Shown: in pieces, positions 43,616 through 50,585 of the stretch
Layout: the number at the start of each line of letters is the position of its first letter
Numbering within the stretch: position 1 is the first letter of the stretch
Assembly (NCBI GenBank): GCA_023150945.1
Contig: JAKLJX010000001.1
Location: forward strand, 62,001-126,000
Length of the DNA stretch: 64,000 bases
DNA from: a bacterium
GTDB taxonomy: Bacteria; Zhuqueibacterota; Zhuqueibacteria; Zhuqueibacterales; Zhuqueibacteraceae
Direction: 5' to 3'
Made by a program: the position numbers and the translations under genes
Notes under the pieces: generated by a model
What the model was told of the DNA's origin: nothing
Database searches by the model: none
Seen by the model: only the letters and a program-made list of their open reading frames with translations

Positions 43616-43641
43616 AAAAACCGCCTCCCCGCGGCGTTTTT
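43616..43641 (+). terminator. Terminator after the NtrC-type gene
   Basis: AAAAAC pairs with GTTTTT, and a 3-bp GCC/GGC extension follows a bulged C. The right arm ends in TTTTT. Confidence 0.68.
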
Positions 43642-43656
43642 CTCCCAAAGAAAGCC

Positions 43657-43684
43657 TTGCATTTGAGTGACGCCCGTCTATATT
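43657..43684 (+). promoter_or_regulatory. Candidate promoter of the DUF2279 gene
   Basis: TTGCAT (43657-43662) and TATATT (43679-43684) are 16 bp apart, about 120 bp before the ATG at 43805. Confidence 0.45.
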
Positions 43685-43804
43685 TGTCGCAGTTCTTGTG
43701 TTGTGGGGCAACCGCAGTCTGATCACCTCCGTTTTGATCACCTCCCATACCGAAACGAATTCATTTCGCCGCCCGCATCAATCGCTATCTGCTTGCTGCC
43801 CAAC

Positions 43805-45067
43805 ATGTCCAGCCATTCCGCGGTCCATTCTCCCCGAAGAAAGAAGCGCCACGCGCGGCGGCGCCGGGACGTTCATCGCCGGCGCTCGCGGCGCAGCGCA
43901 GAAGCAGCAGTGGCAAGGCCGCAGCCGCCGGGCGGCAAACACAACCTTCGTGCACCTTCCGCCATTCATTCGCGACCAGCGCGCCTCCAGCCTGGGCATC
44001 CGCGGCGCTTCGGTTTACCGGCGCAGCGTTTGGTATTGCTGTGGCTCATGCTGCTGGTTGCCAGCATTCACGAGTTGCCGGTGTCGCAGCCGCCGGTTGC
44101 AACTCTTCCAATTGCAGCCAAGCCCAAGGGTACACCGCAAATCCCATCTGCCGCTCAAGTGCCCAAACTCGCGCCCGCCGCACCCGCCGCCGGATTGGCT
44201 GAGCAGCCGCGCCGATTCAAATTGGATCTCAGCATTCCAACGGCACTCGCGCAACCGCGCAGCCAGCCCGCTGCGCCCGCGCTGGCGTACCCGCCTTTGC
44301 TGCAACCACGAACCCAGCGCTTGCGCGAACCTCTGTTTTCGCCCAATCGCGAATTGACCGGCGCTGGCTCGAACATTCGCTGGGAGCGGCTGGCTTTGGT
44401 GCAAACCGCCACACTGGGAATCGGCGGCTATGGTTTTGTGAAATACAACGGCCTGTTTGGCCGCGTCGGTCAGCCGTTCAAAATCGGCAACGATTTGACC
44501 AAGGATCACACGCTGGTCTTCGATGAGCTGCTGCATTTTCAAGGCAGCTATCGCATCACCCAGGCGGTGTCGGGCATTTACAATTGGGCGGGTGTGCCGC
44601 CGGCCACTGCCGACTGGATTGGCGCCGGGACTTCGGCGCTGGTGATGACCGCGCTCGAGTATGTCGACGGACGCCGCTTGCATGATGAAGCCAGCTATTC
44701 CGATCTCGTTGCAAATTTTGCCGGCATCGGCTTTGCACTGGCAAAATCGCGCGTGGGGTTTCTGCAGGATTTTGATCTGCGCTTCAGCTATCTCACCCCG
44801 GCTGATCCCTTTCGCCACCAGACGGTGAAACGCTACGAGCGCATGACGCACTGGCTCACCTACGATCTCAACCGCAAATTCGGCCTGCCGCTCCATCTCG
44901 GATTCGGTTATGGCGTGCGCCGTCCGTTCCGGCCGCAAGTCACCCCGCAATACTTCGTGGGCATCGGCCTTTCGCCCATTACACTGCTCTCACAAATCTC
45001 TCCGCCGCTCGCGAAACCGCTGGAGTTTCTGCGGCTCTATCATTTCGGGAATCGTTTGCAGATTTAG
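43805..45067 (+). CDS. DUF2279-like protein with a basic N-terminal region and one membrane helix
   Basis: The 420-residue protein begins with about 75 strongly basic and Pro-rich residues. A membrane helix follows (VLLWLMLLVASIHELPV, about 78-95), then a Pro/Ala-rich linker and a C-terminal domain of about 200 residues. The motif DELLHFQGSYRITQ with SGIYNWAG, and a later EYVDGRRLHDEASYSDLVANFAG, are typical of DUF2279, a family of predicted outer-membrane or periplasmic proteins of FCB bacteria. Function is unknown. The start could lie 46 codons upstream, but the ATG at 43805 fits the promoter and the basic stretch. Confidence 0.82.
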   Translation: MSSHSAVHSPRRKKRHARRRRDVHRRRSRRSAEAAVARPQPPGGKHNLRAPSAIHSRPARLQPGHPRRFGLPAQRLVLLWLMLLVASIHELPVSQPPVATLPIAAKPKGTPQIPSAAQVPKLAPAAPAAGLAEQPRRFKLDLSIPTALAQPRSQPAAPALAYPPLLQPRTQRLREPLFSPNRELTGAGSNIRWERLALVQTATLGIGGYGFVKYNGLFGRVGQPFKIGNDLTKDHTLVFDELLHFQGSYRITQAVSGIYNWAGVPPATADWIGAGTSALVMTALEYVDGRRLHDEASYSDLVANFAGIGFALAKSRVGFLQDFDLRFSYLTPADPFRHQTVKRYERMTHWLTYDLNRKFGLPLHLGFGYGVRRPFRPQVTPQYFVGIGLSPITLLSQISPPLAKPLEFLRLYHFGNRLQI

Positions 45068-45178
45068 ACATTCGGCCGTTCAGCAGCAGCAAGGCGGCGA
45101 CGGGTCGATGAATACGATTCATGGCCGCCAAGACATGGCGCGAGCGAGAGTCGAATATTGCGCCCCGCAGCGCGTGCC

Positions 45179-45206
45179 TTGACTTTCTCAGTCTTTCTCC
45201 TATATT
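45179..45206 (+). promoter_or_regulatory. Promoter of the GAF/sigma-54 activator gene
   Basis: TTGACT (45179-45184) and TATATT (45201-45206) are 16 bp apart, 26 bp before the ATG at 45232. Confidence 0.62.
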
Positions 45207-45231
45207 GTCGCGCAAAGTTGGGAGCCTTCCC

Positions 45232-46779
45232 ATGCCGAACACCGAAAACACATCCAAGACGATCCCATCCGGTGCTGCGCCGGAATTGTCCCATTTGCTC
45301 GTGTTTGCCGAAGTCCTCAATCAGCAAAACGAGTTCTCCGAAATCCTGCGCGTCACCACGCAACAAGCCGCGGTGCTGCTGCATGCGGACCTCGCAATGC
45401 TCTTCATGATCAATCCACGGACACGGCATTCGGTAAAAACGCTGTACCATAGCGGCGACCTTGCCGCGGCGCCGCGCTATCATACGATGCACCAGCAACT
45501 CGCCGGCTGGGTGATGACCAACCGCCGACCGTTGTTGAGCGCGGATCTCGCCGACGATGAGCGTTTTGCAGGCTCGCGCGGCAGCGATGTGGTGTTGCAC
45601 GCAGTCCTGTGCGTGCCGTTGAAAATCGAGGGGTTGATCATCGGCTCGCTGTTGCTCGCGCAGCAAAACAAAGCGCGCGGTTTTACGGAAAATGACTTGT
45701 TGTATCTGGAAAAACTTGCGTTCGTGGCCGCGCCGTATTTGCGCAATGCACAAAAAATCGCCGAGTATTTTGAAACGCCTCTGCCCGCCGCCGCCTTGCT
45801 CGCCAAGTATCGGCATGTGGGCTTGATCGGCAAAAGCGCGAAGTTCGTTGAACTGCTGAAAACCATCGAGGCTGCGGCGCGCTGCGAGGTACGCGTGTTG
45901 CTCGAAGGTCAAACCGGCACGGGCAAGGAATTGGTCGCGCGCGCGATTCATCGATTTAGCGCCCGCCAAGCGCAGCCATTCATCGCAATGGACTGCGGCG
46001 CCATTCCTGAAAACTTGATCGAGAGCGAGTTGTTCGGCCACGTGAAGGGCGCTTTCACCGGCGCGCAGCAAGAGCGCAAAGGCTTGTTCGAAGAGGCGCA
46101 ACGCGGCACCCTGTTCATGGATGAAGTCGCAAACTTGCCGCTGATTTTGCAGACGAAATTCATGCGCGTGCTGGAACAAAATGAAATTCGCCCGCTTGGC
46201 GGCAATGCTGCGCGCAAGATCGACGTGCGCCTCATTGCCGCTTCCAGCCGCTCGTTGCGGGAATTGGTCGAGCAACAACTCTTTCGCGAGGATTTGTATT
46301 ATCGCTTGCACGTGTATCCCATCGCCATTCCCGCTCTGCACGAACGCCGCGACGACATTCCGCTGCTCGCCGAACACTTCCTGCAAGCCGCGGCGCAGCA
46401 ACAGGGCAAGCATGCGGAAGTATTTCATGAGGCGTTGACCGAATTCATGTGTGAGCGCAATTGGCCCGGCAATGTGCGCGAGCTCGAAAATTTTGTGGAA
46501 CGGCTGGTGACGCTGGCGGCGCCGGCGAGCAAAATCCTCACCCCGGAAATTCTGCCGCAGGATCTCAAAACCGAGTTCATGCGCTTTCACACCGCAGGGC
46601 AACATGCGCCCACGGCGCATTCGCTCGCGGAAAACGTTGCCGCATATGAAGCAAAGCTCATTCGGGAAGCGCTGGCGTCGGCGAATTGGAATCAATCGCA
46701 AGCCGCACGCCAACTGCGTATGCCCGTGCAAACGCTGCAATATCGCATGCACAAGCTCGGGATTGTCAAAGGCGGTTAG
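45232..46779 (+). CDS. GAF-domain sigma-54-dependent transcriptional activator
   Basis: The 515-residue protein has an N-terminal GAF sensor (about 30-190, with NPRTRHSVKTLYHSG and GFTENDLLYLEKLAFVAAPYL). It is followed by the AAA+ domain with Walker A GQTGTGKE, the GAFTGA loop (273-278) and a Fis-type helix-turn-helix at the C-terminus (NWNQSQAARQLRMPVQTLQYRM). GAF-linked activators respond to small ligands instead of phosphorylation, as NifA and FhlA do. A Shine-Dalgarno GGGAGCC precedes the ATG at 45232. It has its own promoter and precedes the kinase-TPR gene by 103 bp. Confidence 0.92.
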   Translation: MPNTENTSKTIPSGAAPELSHLLVFAEVLNQQNEFSEILRVTTQQAAVLLHADLAMLFMINPRTRHSVKTLYHSGDLAAAPRYHTMHQQLAGWVMTNRRPLLSADLADDERFAGSRGSDVVLHAVLCVPLKIEGLIIGSLLLAQQNKARGFTENDLLYLEKLAFVAAPYLRNAQKIAEYFETPLPAAALLAKYRHVGLIGKSAKFVELLKTIEAAARCEVRVLLEGQTGTGKELVARAIHRFSARQAQPFIAMDCGAIPENLIESELFGHVKGAFTGAQQERKGLFEEAQRGTLFMDEVANLPLILQTKFMRVLEQNEIRPLGGNAARKIDVRLIAASSRSLRELVEQQLFREDLYYRLHVYPIAIPALHERRDDIPLLAEHFLQAAAQQQGKHAEVFHEALTEFMCERNWPGNVRELENFVERLVTLAAPASKILTPEILPQDLKTEFMRFHTAGQHAPTAHSLAENVAAYEAKLIREALASANWNQSQAARQLRMPVQTLQYRMHKLGIVKGG

Positions 46780-46881
46780 TCGCGTGCGACGCTCTTGAAC
46801 TTGCACAAAGGCGCCGGACTTGGCATTTCAAATTCGTTCAGCTCGAGTCGCGCGTGGGGTCCTCCCTTTACTGATAAAAGC

Positions 46882-49197
46882 ATGACCGGCAAAACCATCT
46901 CACACTATTCTATTGTTGAAAAACTCGGTGAAGGCGGCATGGGCGTGGTGTATAAAGCCGAAGACCTGCGCCTCGGCCGCTTCGTCGTGCTCAAATTTCT
47001 CGCGCCCCATCTCACCCGCGACGCGCACGCGCTCGAACGCTTCATCAACGAAGCCAAAACCGCCTCGAGCCTCGATCATCCCAACATCTGCACCATCTAT
47101 GAAATCGGCGAAACCGAAGACGAGCGCGTGTTCATTGCCATGGCGTATTACGAAGGGGAGACGCTGGCGCAGCAAGTGGCAAAGGGCAATTTGCAGTTGG
47201 AGCGTGCGATTGAAATCGCTGCGCAGATTGGTAATGGCCTGGCCTGCGCGCATGAGGCGGGCATCACGCATCGCGACATCAAACCCGCGAATGTGATGAT
47301 CACCAAACGCGGGGAAGTGAAGCTGCTCGACTTCGGATTGGCGAAGCTCGCAGGCCAGTCGCATTTCACCAAAACCGGCGCGACGCTCGGCACGGTCGCA
47401 TACATGTCGCCCGAACAAGCGCAGGGCCTGCGAGTGGATCTGCGCACGGACATTTGGTCGCTCGGCGTGGTGCTCTATGAAATGCTCGCGGGCAAATTGC
47501 CGTTCGAGAGCGAATATGATCAGGCGGTACTGTATGCGATTGTGCATGTCGATCATGTGCCGCTTGCGAAGCTGCGGCCTGAGCTGCCTGCGCACCTTTC
47601 GGACGTGATCGACAAAGCGCTCGCGAAAAAGGCAGAGGCGCGCTATCAACGCATTGAAGATTTGCTCACGGATTTGCAGAAGCCAGTTGCGAAGAAAGCG
47701 CCAGTCCGCAACTTTACGAAGCTTTCAAAGCTGCGCAAAGTTCCTTCTCTCAAACGCTTCGTATGGATGAGCGGCATACTGGTTCTGCTCACGGTGCTGT
47801 TCTTCGGCGTGCAATATTGGCTCACCCCGCAGCAACCGCGCTTCAACTCGATTGCGGTGTTGCCATTGCAGAATCTCTCCGGCGATCCCGAGCAGGAATA
47901 TTTTGCCGACGGCATGACTGAGGCGTTGATTGCGAATTTGGCAAAGATCAAATCGTTGCGGGTGATCTCACGCACTTCGATCATGACCTACAAAAACGCG
48001 CGCAAACCGCTGCCGGAAATTGCGAAAGCGTTGAACGTCGAGGCCGTGGTCGAAGGCTCGGTCGCGCTTGCGGAAGGTCGCGTACGCGTGACGGCACAAT
48101 TGATCGATGCGGTGAGCGACCGTCATCTGTGGGTGGAGAATTACGACCGCAATCTGCGCGACGTGCTGGCATTGCAAAGCGAGGTGACGGAGGCCATTGT
48201 CAGCGAGCTGCGCATGCAGTTGACGCCGCAAGAACAGCAGCAGGTAACGAATGTGCGGCCGGTTGATCCGGAGGCATATCAACATTACTTGAAAGGTCGA
48301 GAGTATTTCAACAATATTGCTTTTGAAAAAGGCGTGGAGAGTTTTCAACAAGCGATTCTTCTTGATCCGGCCTTCGCGTCTGCTTATGCCGGCTTGGCAA
48401 CATGTTATATTTGGTCAAGATTAGCGGGACCAGGTGGCGGCCCTCAGCCGAAAGAAGTTTATCCCAGAGCCAAAGCTGCAACTTTGAAGGCTCTTTCGTT
48501 GGATAAAAACTTGGGAGAAGCATACGCTGCGCTCGCGATGGTCAAATTCCTCTATGAGTGGGAGTGGGATAGCCCTGATCAAGATTTCAAGCGCGCGCTT
48601 TCCCTCGAACCGCAAAGTCCAACCATACTAGTGTGCTATTCACTCTATTTGAGAATTGCAGGCTCATTTGATGAAGGTATGAGCCTTCTTCAAAAAGCAA
48701 TCGCACTTGATCCTCTATCACCGTCGTATAGCATGCTTCTGGGAAGAACCTATGGTCTGTCACGCCGTTACGATGAGAGCATTGCAAAGGTGCAACCTCT
48801 GCTGGAAGTTTATCCCAATCATTGGGCTGCGATTTATCAAATGGCGTGGAATTATTATTTCAAAGATATGCACAAAGAAGCGCTCGCCTATGCCGATCGA
48901 GGGCCGGAACTAACTCAGCGCATCTATATTTACGCGAGAACGGGCCGGCCTGAAGACGCCTTAAAACTTCTCGATGAGTTGCATGAACGGATGAAACACC
49001 AATACTATGACGCTTTTGCGGTCGCGCTAGCCTATACCGGATTGGGAGATTACAACAAGGCTTTTGAGTGGTTGGATCGGGCTTATCAGGAACGCGCCAC
49101 GGATCTAGTGCTTCTAAATATCGAGCCTGCCCTCGATCCGATCCGTTCGGACCCGCGCTATGCGGAGTTGTGCCGGAAGATGGGCTTGGAAGAATGA
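46882..49197 (+). CDS. Ser/Thr protein kinase fused to a TolB/CadC-like domain and TPRs
   Basis: The 771-residue protein starts with a Hanks-type kinase domain: glycine loop GEGGMG (16-21), ATP-anchoring Lys38, HRD at 130-132 and DFG at 150-152. All key residues are present. A membrane helix (about 292-314) separates it from an extracytoplasmic region. That begins with the FNSIAVLPLQNLSGDPEQEYF motif found in TPR-containing kinases and cyclases, then several TPRs to about residue 760. Such kinases are abundant in KSB1-like and Acidobacteria genomes. The last 300 codons look less GC-rich than the first, and the 3' end abuts the HEPN cassette. Confidence 0.9.
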   Translation: MTGKTISHYSIVEKLGEGGMGVVYKAEDLRLGRFVVLKFLAPHLTRDAHALERFINEAKTASSLDHPNICTIYEIGETEDERVFIAMAYYEGETLAQQVAKGNLQLERAIEIAAQIGNGLACAHEAGITHRDIKPANVMITKRGEVKLLDFGLAKLAGQSHFTKTGATLGTVAYMSPEQAQGLRVDLRTDIWSLGVVLYEMLAGKLPFESEYDQAVLYAIVHVDHVPLAKLRPELPAHLSDVIDKALAKKAEARYQRIEDLLTDLQKPVAKKAPVRNFTKLSKLRKVPSLKRFVWMSGILVLLTVLFFGVQYWLTPQQPRFNSIAVLPLQNLSGDPEQEYFADGMTEALIANLAKIKSLRVISRTSIMTYKNARKPLPEIAKALNVEAVVEGSVALAEGRVRVTAQLIDAVSDRHLWVENYDRNLRDVLALQSEVTEAIVSELRMQLTPQEQQQVTNVRPVDPEAYQHYLKGREYFNNIAFEKGVESFQQAILLDPAFASAYAGLATCYIWSRLAGPGGGPQPKEVYPRAKAATLKALSLDKNLGEAYAALAMVKFLYEWEWDSPDQDFKRALSLEPQSPTILVCYSLYLRIAGSFDEGMSLLQKAIALDPLSPSYSMLLGRTYGLSRRYDESIAKVQPLLEVYPNHWAAIYQMAWNYYFKDMHKEALAYADRGPELTQRIYIYARTGRPEDALKLLDELHERMKHQYYDAFAVALAYTGLGDYNKAFEWLDRAYQERATDLVLLNIEPALDPIRSDPRYAELCRKMGLEE

Positions 49198-49930
49198 TTG
49201 CGGGTAGGACATGAGGTGGGCTCATCAAGAAGGTGGTTGATCTCTTCGCGCCGCGAGAGAGTTTTCAAGTTCCACAACAAAGCGCTGCCAAAGTTCCGGC
49301 AGGTTTTGCGCCAATGGCTTCAAGGGCGCCTCTTGCAAAGCGATGCCATAGCCATGAACGAAGAAGTGGCGAAAAGCGCGATACTCGTCAAGCGCATCGG
49401 AGAGATCCTGACTCATGAGTTCGTGCTCGACTGCCAAGGCTAATAAATCCTTGTGAGAAGTAGAGGATTCCGGCAAAGGAATTTGAAGAGATTTTAAAAC
49501 GCGCTTCAGAAGATTTTCCATGCCGCTATAGGAATTGTGTAGACAAGTCGCAATTGCAGCCAATTCTACAAACGTTCTTCTTTTGCGACGTAACGTCTTT
49601 TCCAAAGCGCTCAAAGTAGCCTCGATGCGTTCCTTTTCCGCCGCAATCTCCCGCACAAGGTTATCCATAAATCTTGACTCCCGTTTCCTCCACAAGATCA
49701 TTAAACAAAGTTTTCTGCGAAAGATCGACCAAATCAACCGGCTTAGAAAGATGGCGCATCAGTTCCCCATAAAATTTGAAAAACACTGCGGGGTTGATAC
49801 CTTTAACGCCCAAATCAATGTCCCGCGCTTTGGCTGGATCGTGCAAGGAAGAGCCGAAAAGATAGATCGTGGACACGTCATATTTTCGTGCGCAAGCCAA
49901 GATAGCATTTCTATCAGATTCATTGAGTAC
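49198..49930. repeat. Direct repeat copy 1, containing the MNT-HEPN pair
   Basis: This stretch aligns with 52985-53720 in the same orientation, with long near-identical runs (for example 49303-49365 against 53091-53153). Homology begins at the end of the kinase gene (ATTGC-GGGTAG) and fades at the 5' end of the MNT gene. The boundaries are approximate because they were judged by eye. Confidence 0.9.
49225..49668 (-). CDS. HEPN-domain protein, HepT-like ribonuclease toxin (cassette 1)
   Basis: The 147-residue, mostly helical protein carries the HepT motif RX4HXY as Arg100-HFFV-His105-Gly-Tyr107. In HepT-MntA systems this is the RNase active site and the Tyr is the target of MntA adenylylation. 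The ATG at 49668 overlaps the MNT gene by 8 bp. The protein differs from cassette 2's HEPN at only 17 of 147 positions by my count. It is the last gene of a three-gene unit read leftward. Toxin activity is an inference from family and gene order. Confidence 0.88.
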   Translation of the reverse strand: MDNLVREIAAEKERIEATLSALEKTLRRKRRTFVELAAIATCLHNSYSGMENLLKRVLKSLQIPLPESSTSHKDLLALAVEHELMSQDLSDALDEYRAFRHFFVHGYGIALQEAPLKPLAQNLPELWQRFVVELENSLAARRDQPPS

Positions 49931-49945
49931 GATATTTTCGCTCAT
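49661..49945 (-). CDS. MNT-type minimal nucleotidyltransferase (cassette 1)
   Basis: The 94-residue protein has the nucleotidyltransferase core YLFGSSLHDPAKARDIDLGV, with Gly31-Ser32 and catalytic Asp42 and Asp44. It fits MntA-like antitoxins, which silence HepT toxins by adding AMP to the HEPN Tyr. It differs from cassette 2's MNT at 16 of 94 positions by my count. It overlaps both neighbours (ATGA with the UPF0175 gene upstream, 8 bp with the HEPN gene downstream), so all three are coupled. Confidence 0.9.
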   Translation of the reverse strand: MSENIVLNESDRNAILACARKYDVSTIYLFGSSLHDPAKARDIDLGVKGINPAVFFKFYGELMRHLSKPVDLVDLSQKTLFNDLVEETGVKIYG

Positions 49946-50163
49946 AGCCTCATCTCGCGTTCTAAATCTTGGGCGGGATAATCGAACACGGCCACACCCT
50001 GCTTACCGAGCAATTTCATGAACGTTGGTATTGAATAGCCGGCCAAGTGCGCGGCTTGCTCTAAGGAGAGGCGGCCCAATTCATAAAGCTTTACCGCTAA
50101 CCAAAATTGTGCTTCTTGCGCTTGTACTTCGTCGGGCAATTGCAATTGCAGCTCGCTTCGCAT
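49942..50163 (-). CDS. UPF0175 family protein (first gene of cassette 1)
   Basis: The 73-residue protein has the UPF0175 pattern: a short N-terminal strand (LQLPDEV), then KLYELGRLSLEQAAHLAGYSIPTFMKLLGKQGV, which is a helix-turn-helix-like core, ending in DYPAQDLEREM. This family is annotated as an antitoxin or small DNA-binding regulator. It lies immediately upstream of the MNT-HEPN pair, with a 4-bp overlap, and is the first gene behind the promoter at 50192-50220. In cassette 2 this slot is filled by an unrelated ribbon-helix-helix protein. Confidence 0.85.
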   Translation of the reverse strand: MRSELQLQLPDEVQAQEAQFWLAVKLYELGRLSLEQAAHLAGYSIPTFMKLLGKQGVAVFDYPAQDLEREMRL

Positions 50164-50585
50164 TTCGGATCTCCGTGTTTATCGTTGTTTGAATATAGCG
50201 AGAACCCCTTAGGATGGCAACGAGAAAATTTGGGGGAAAATCCTTAAGCCACGCTTCTGTCATCCACGATTCCAATCTCACCTTTTCTGCTTCCAAATTT
50301 TTAGAAGAACCCGTCCGTACCCTTCCAGATATTTTAAAGCCTAAAGCTCTATAAAACAAAGCACGTCTTTACGCTTCTAACTATTTGGAAACGTCTTTTC
50401 TGTTTCTATCCGAAAGAGATTGCGCCTCGCCGCGACGAGTTCAATAAAATCAGTGCGCTGCTGCAGGCATAATCCGTCCGTGACGATGGCACCATTGTTG
50501 AAAAACGAAAATCACCACGTGAGTGCTCTACTCTCTTAAACCTGCTGCGTACGTTTTCAATTCATCGTTTCATTAAGGAGGAGCC
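50164..50585. other. Divergent intergenic region between cassette 1 and the esterase gene
   Basis: It contains the cassette 1 promoter at the left. The sequence is visibly less GC-rich than its neighbours and has no convincing gene. Its left part (50192 to about 50260) resembles the upstream region of cassette 2. No clear esterase promoter was found. Confidence 0.55.
50192..50220 (-). promoter_or_regulatory. Promoter of cassette 1
   Basis: On the minus strand TTGCCA (50220-50215), 17 bp, TATATT (50197-50192). The start codon at 50163 is 29 bp downstream. The same elements and spacing occur in front of cassette 2. Confidence 0.72.

Noticed and set aside
45064-46806. 580-codon minus-strand frame over the GAF/sigma-54 activator
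   Set aside because: It is the antisense shadow of a gene with clear AAA+ and HTH motifs.
46795-46881. TGGCAT near the kinase start considered as a sigma-54 promoter
   Set aside because: The TTGC half with N5 spacing is missing.
50081-50359. 92-codon minus-strand frame overlapping the UPF0175 gene
   Set aside because: It overlaps a recognised gene and its promoter, and its sequence is not like any small regulator.
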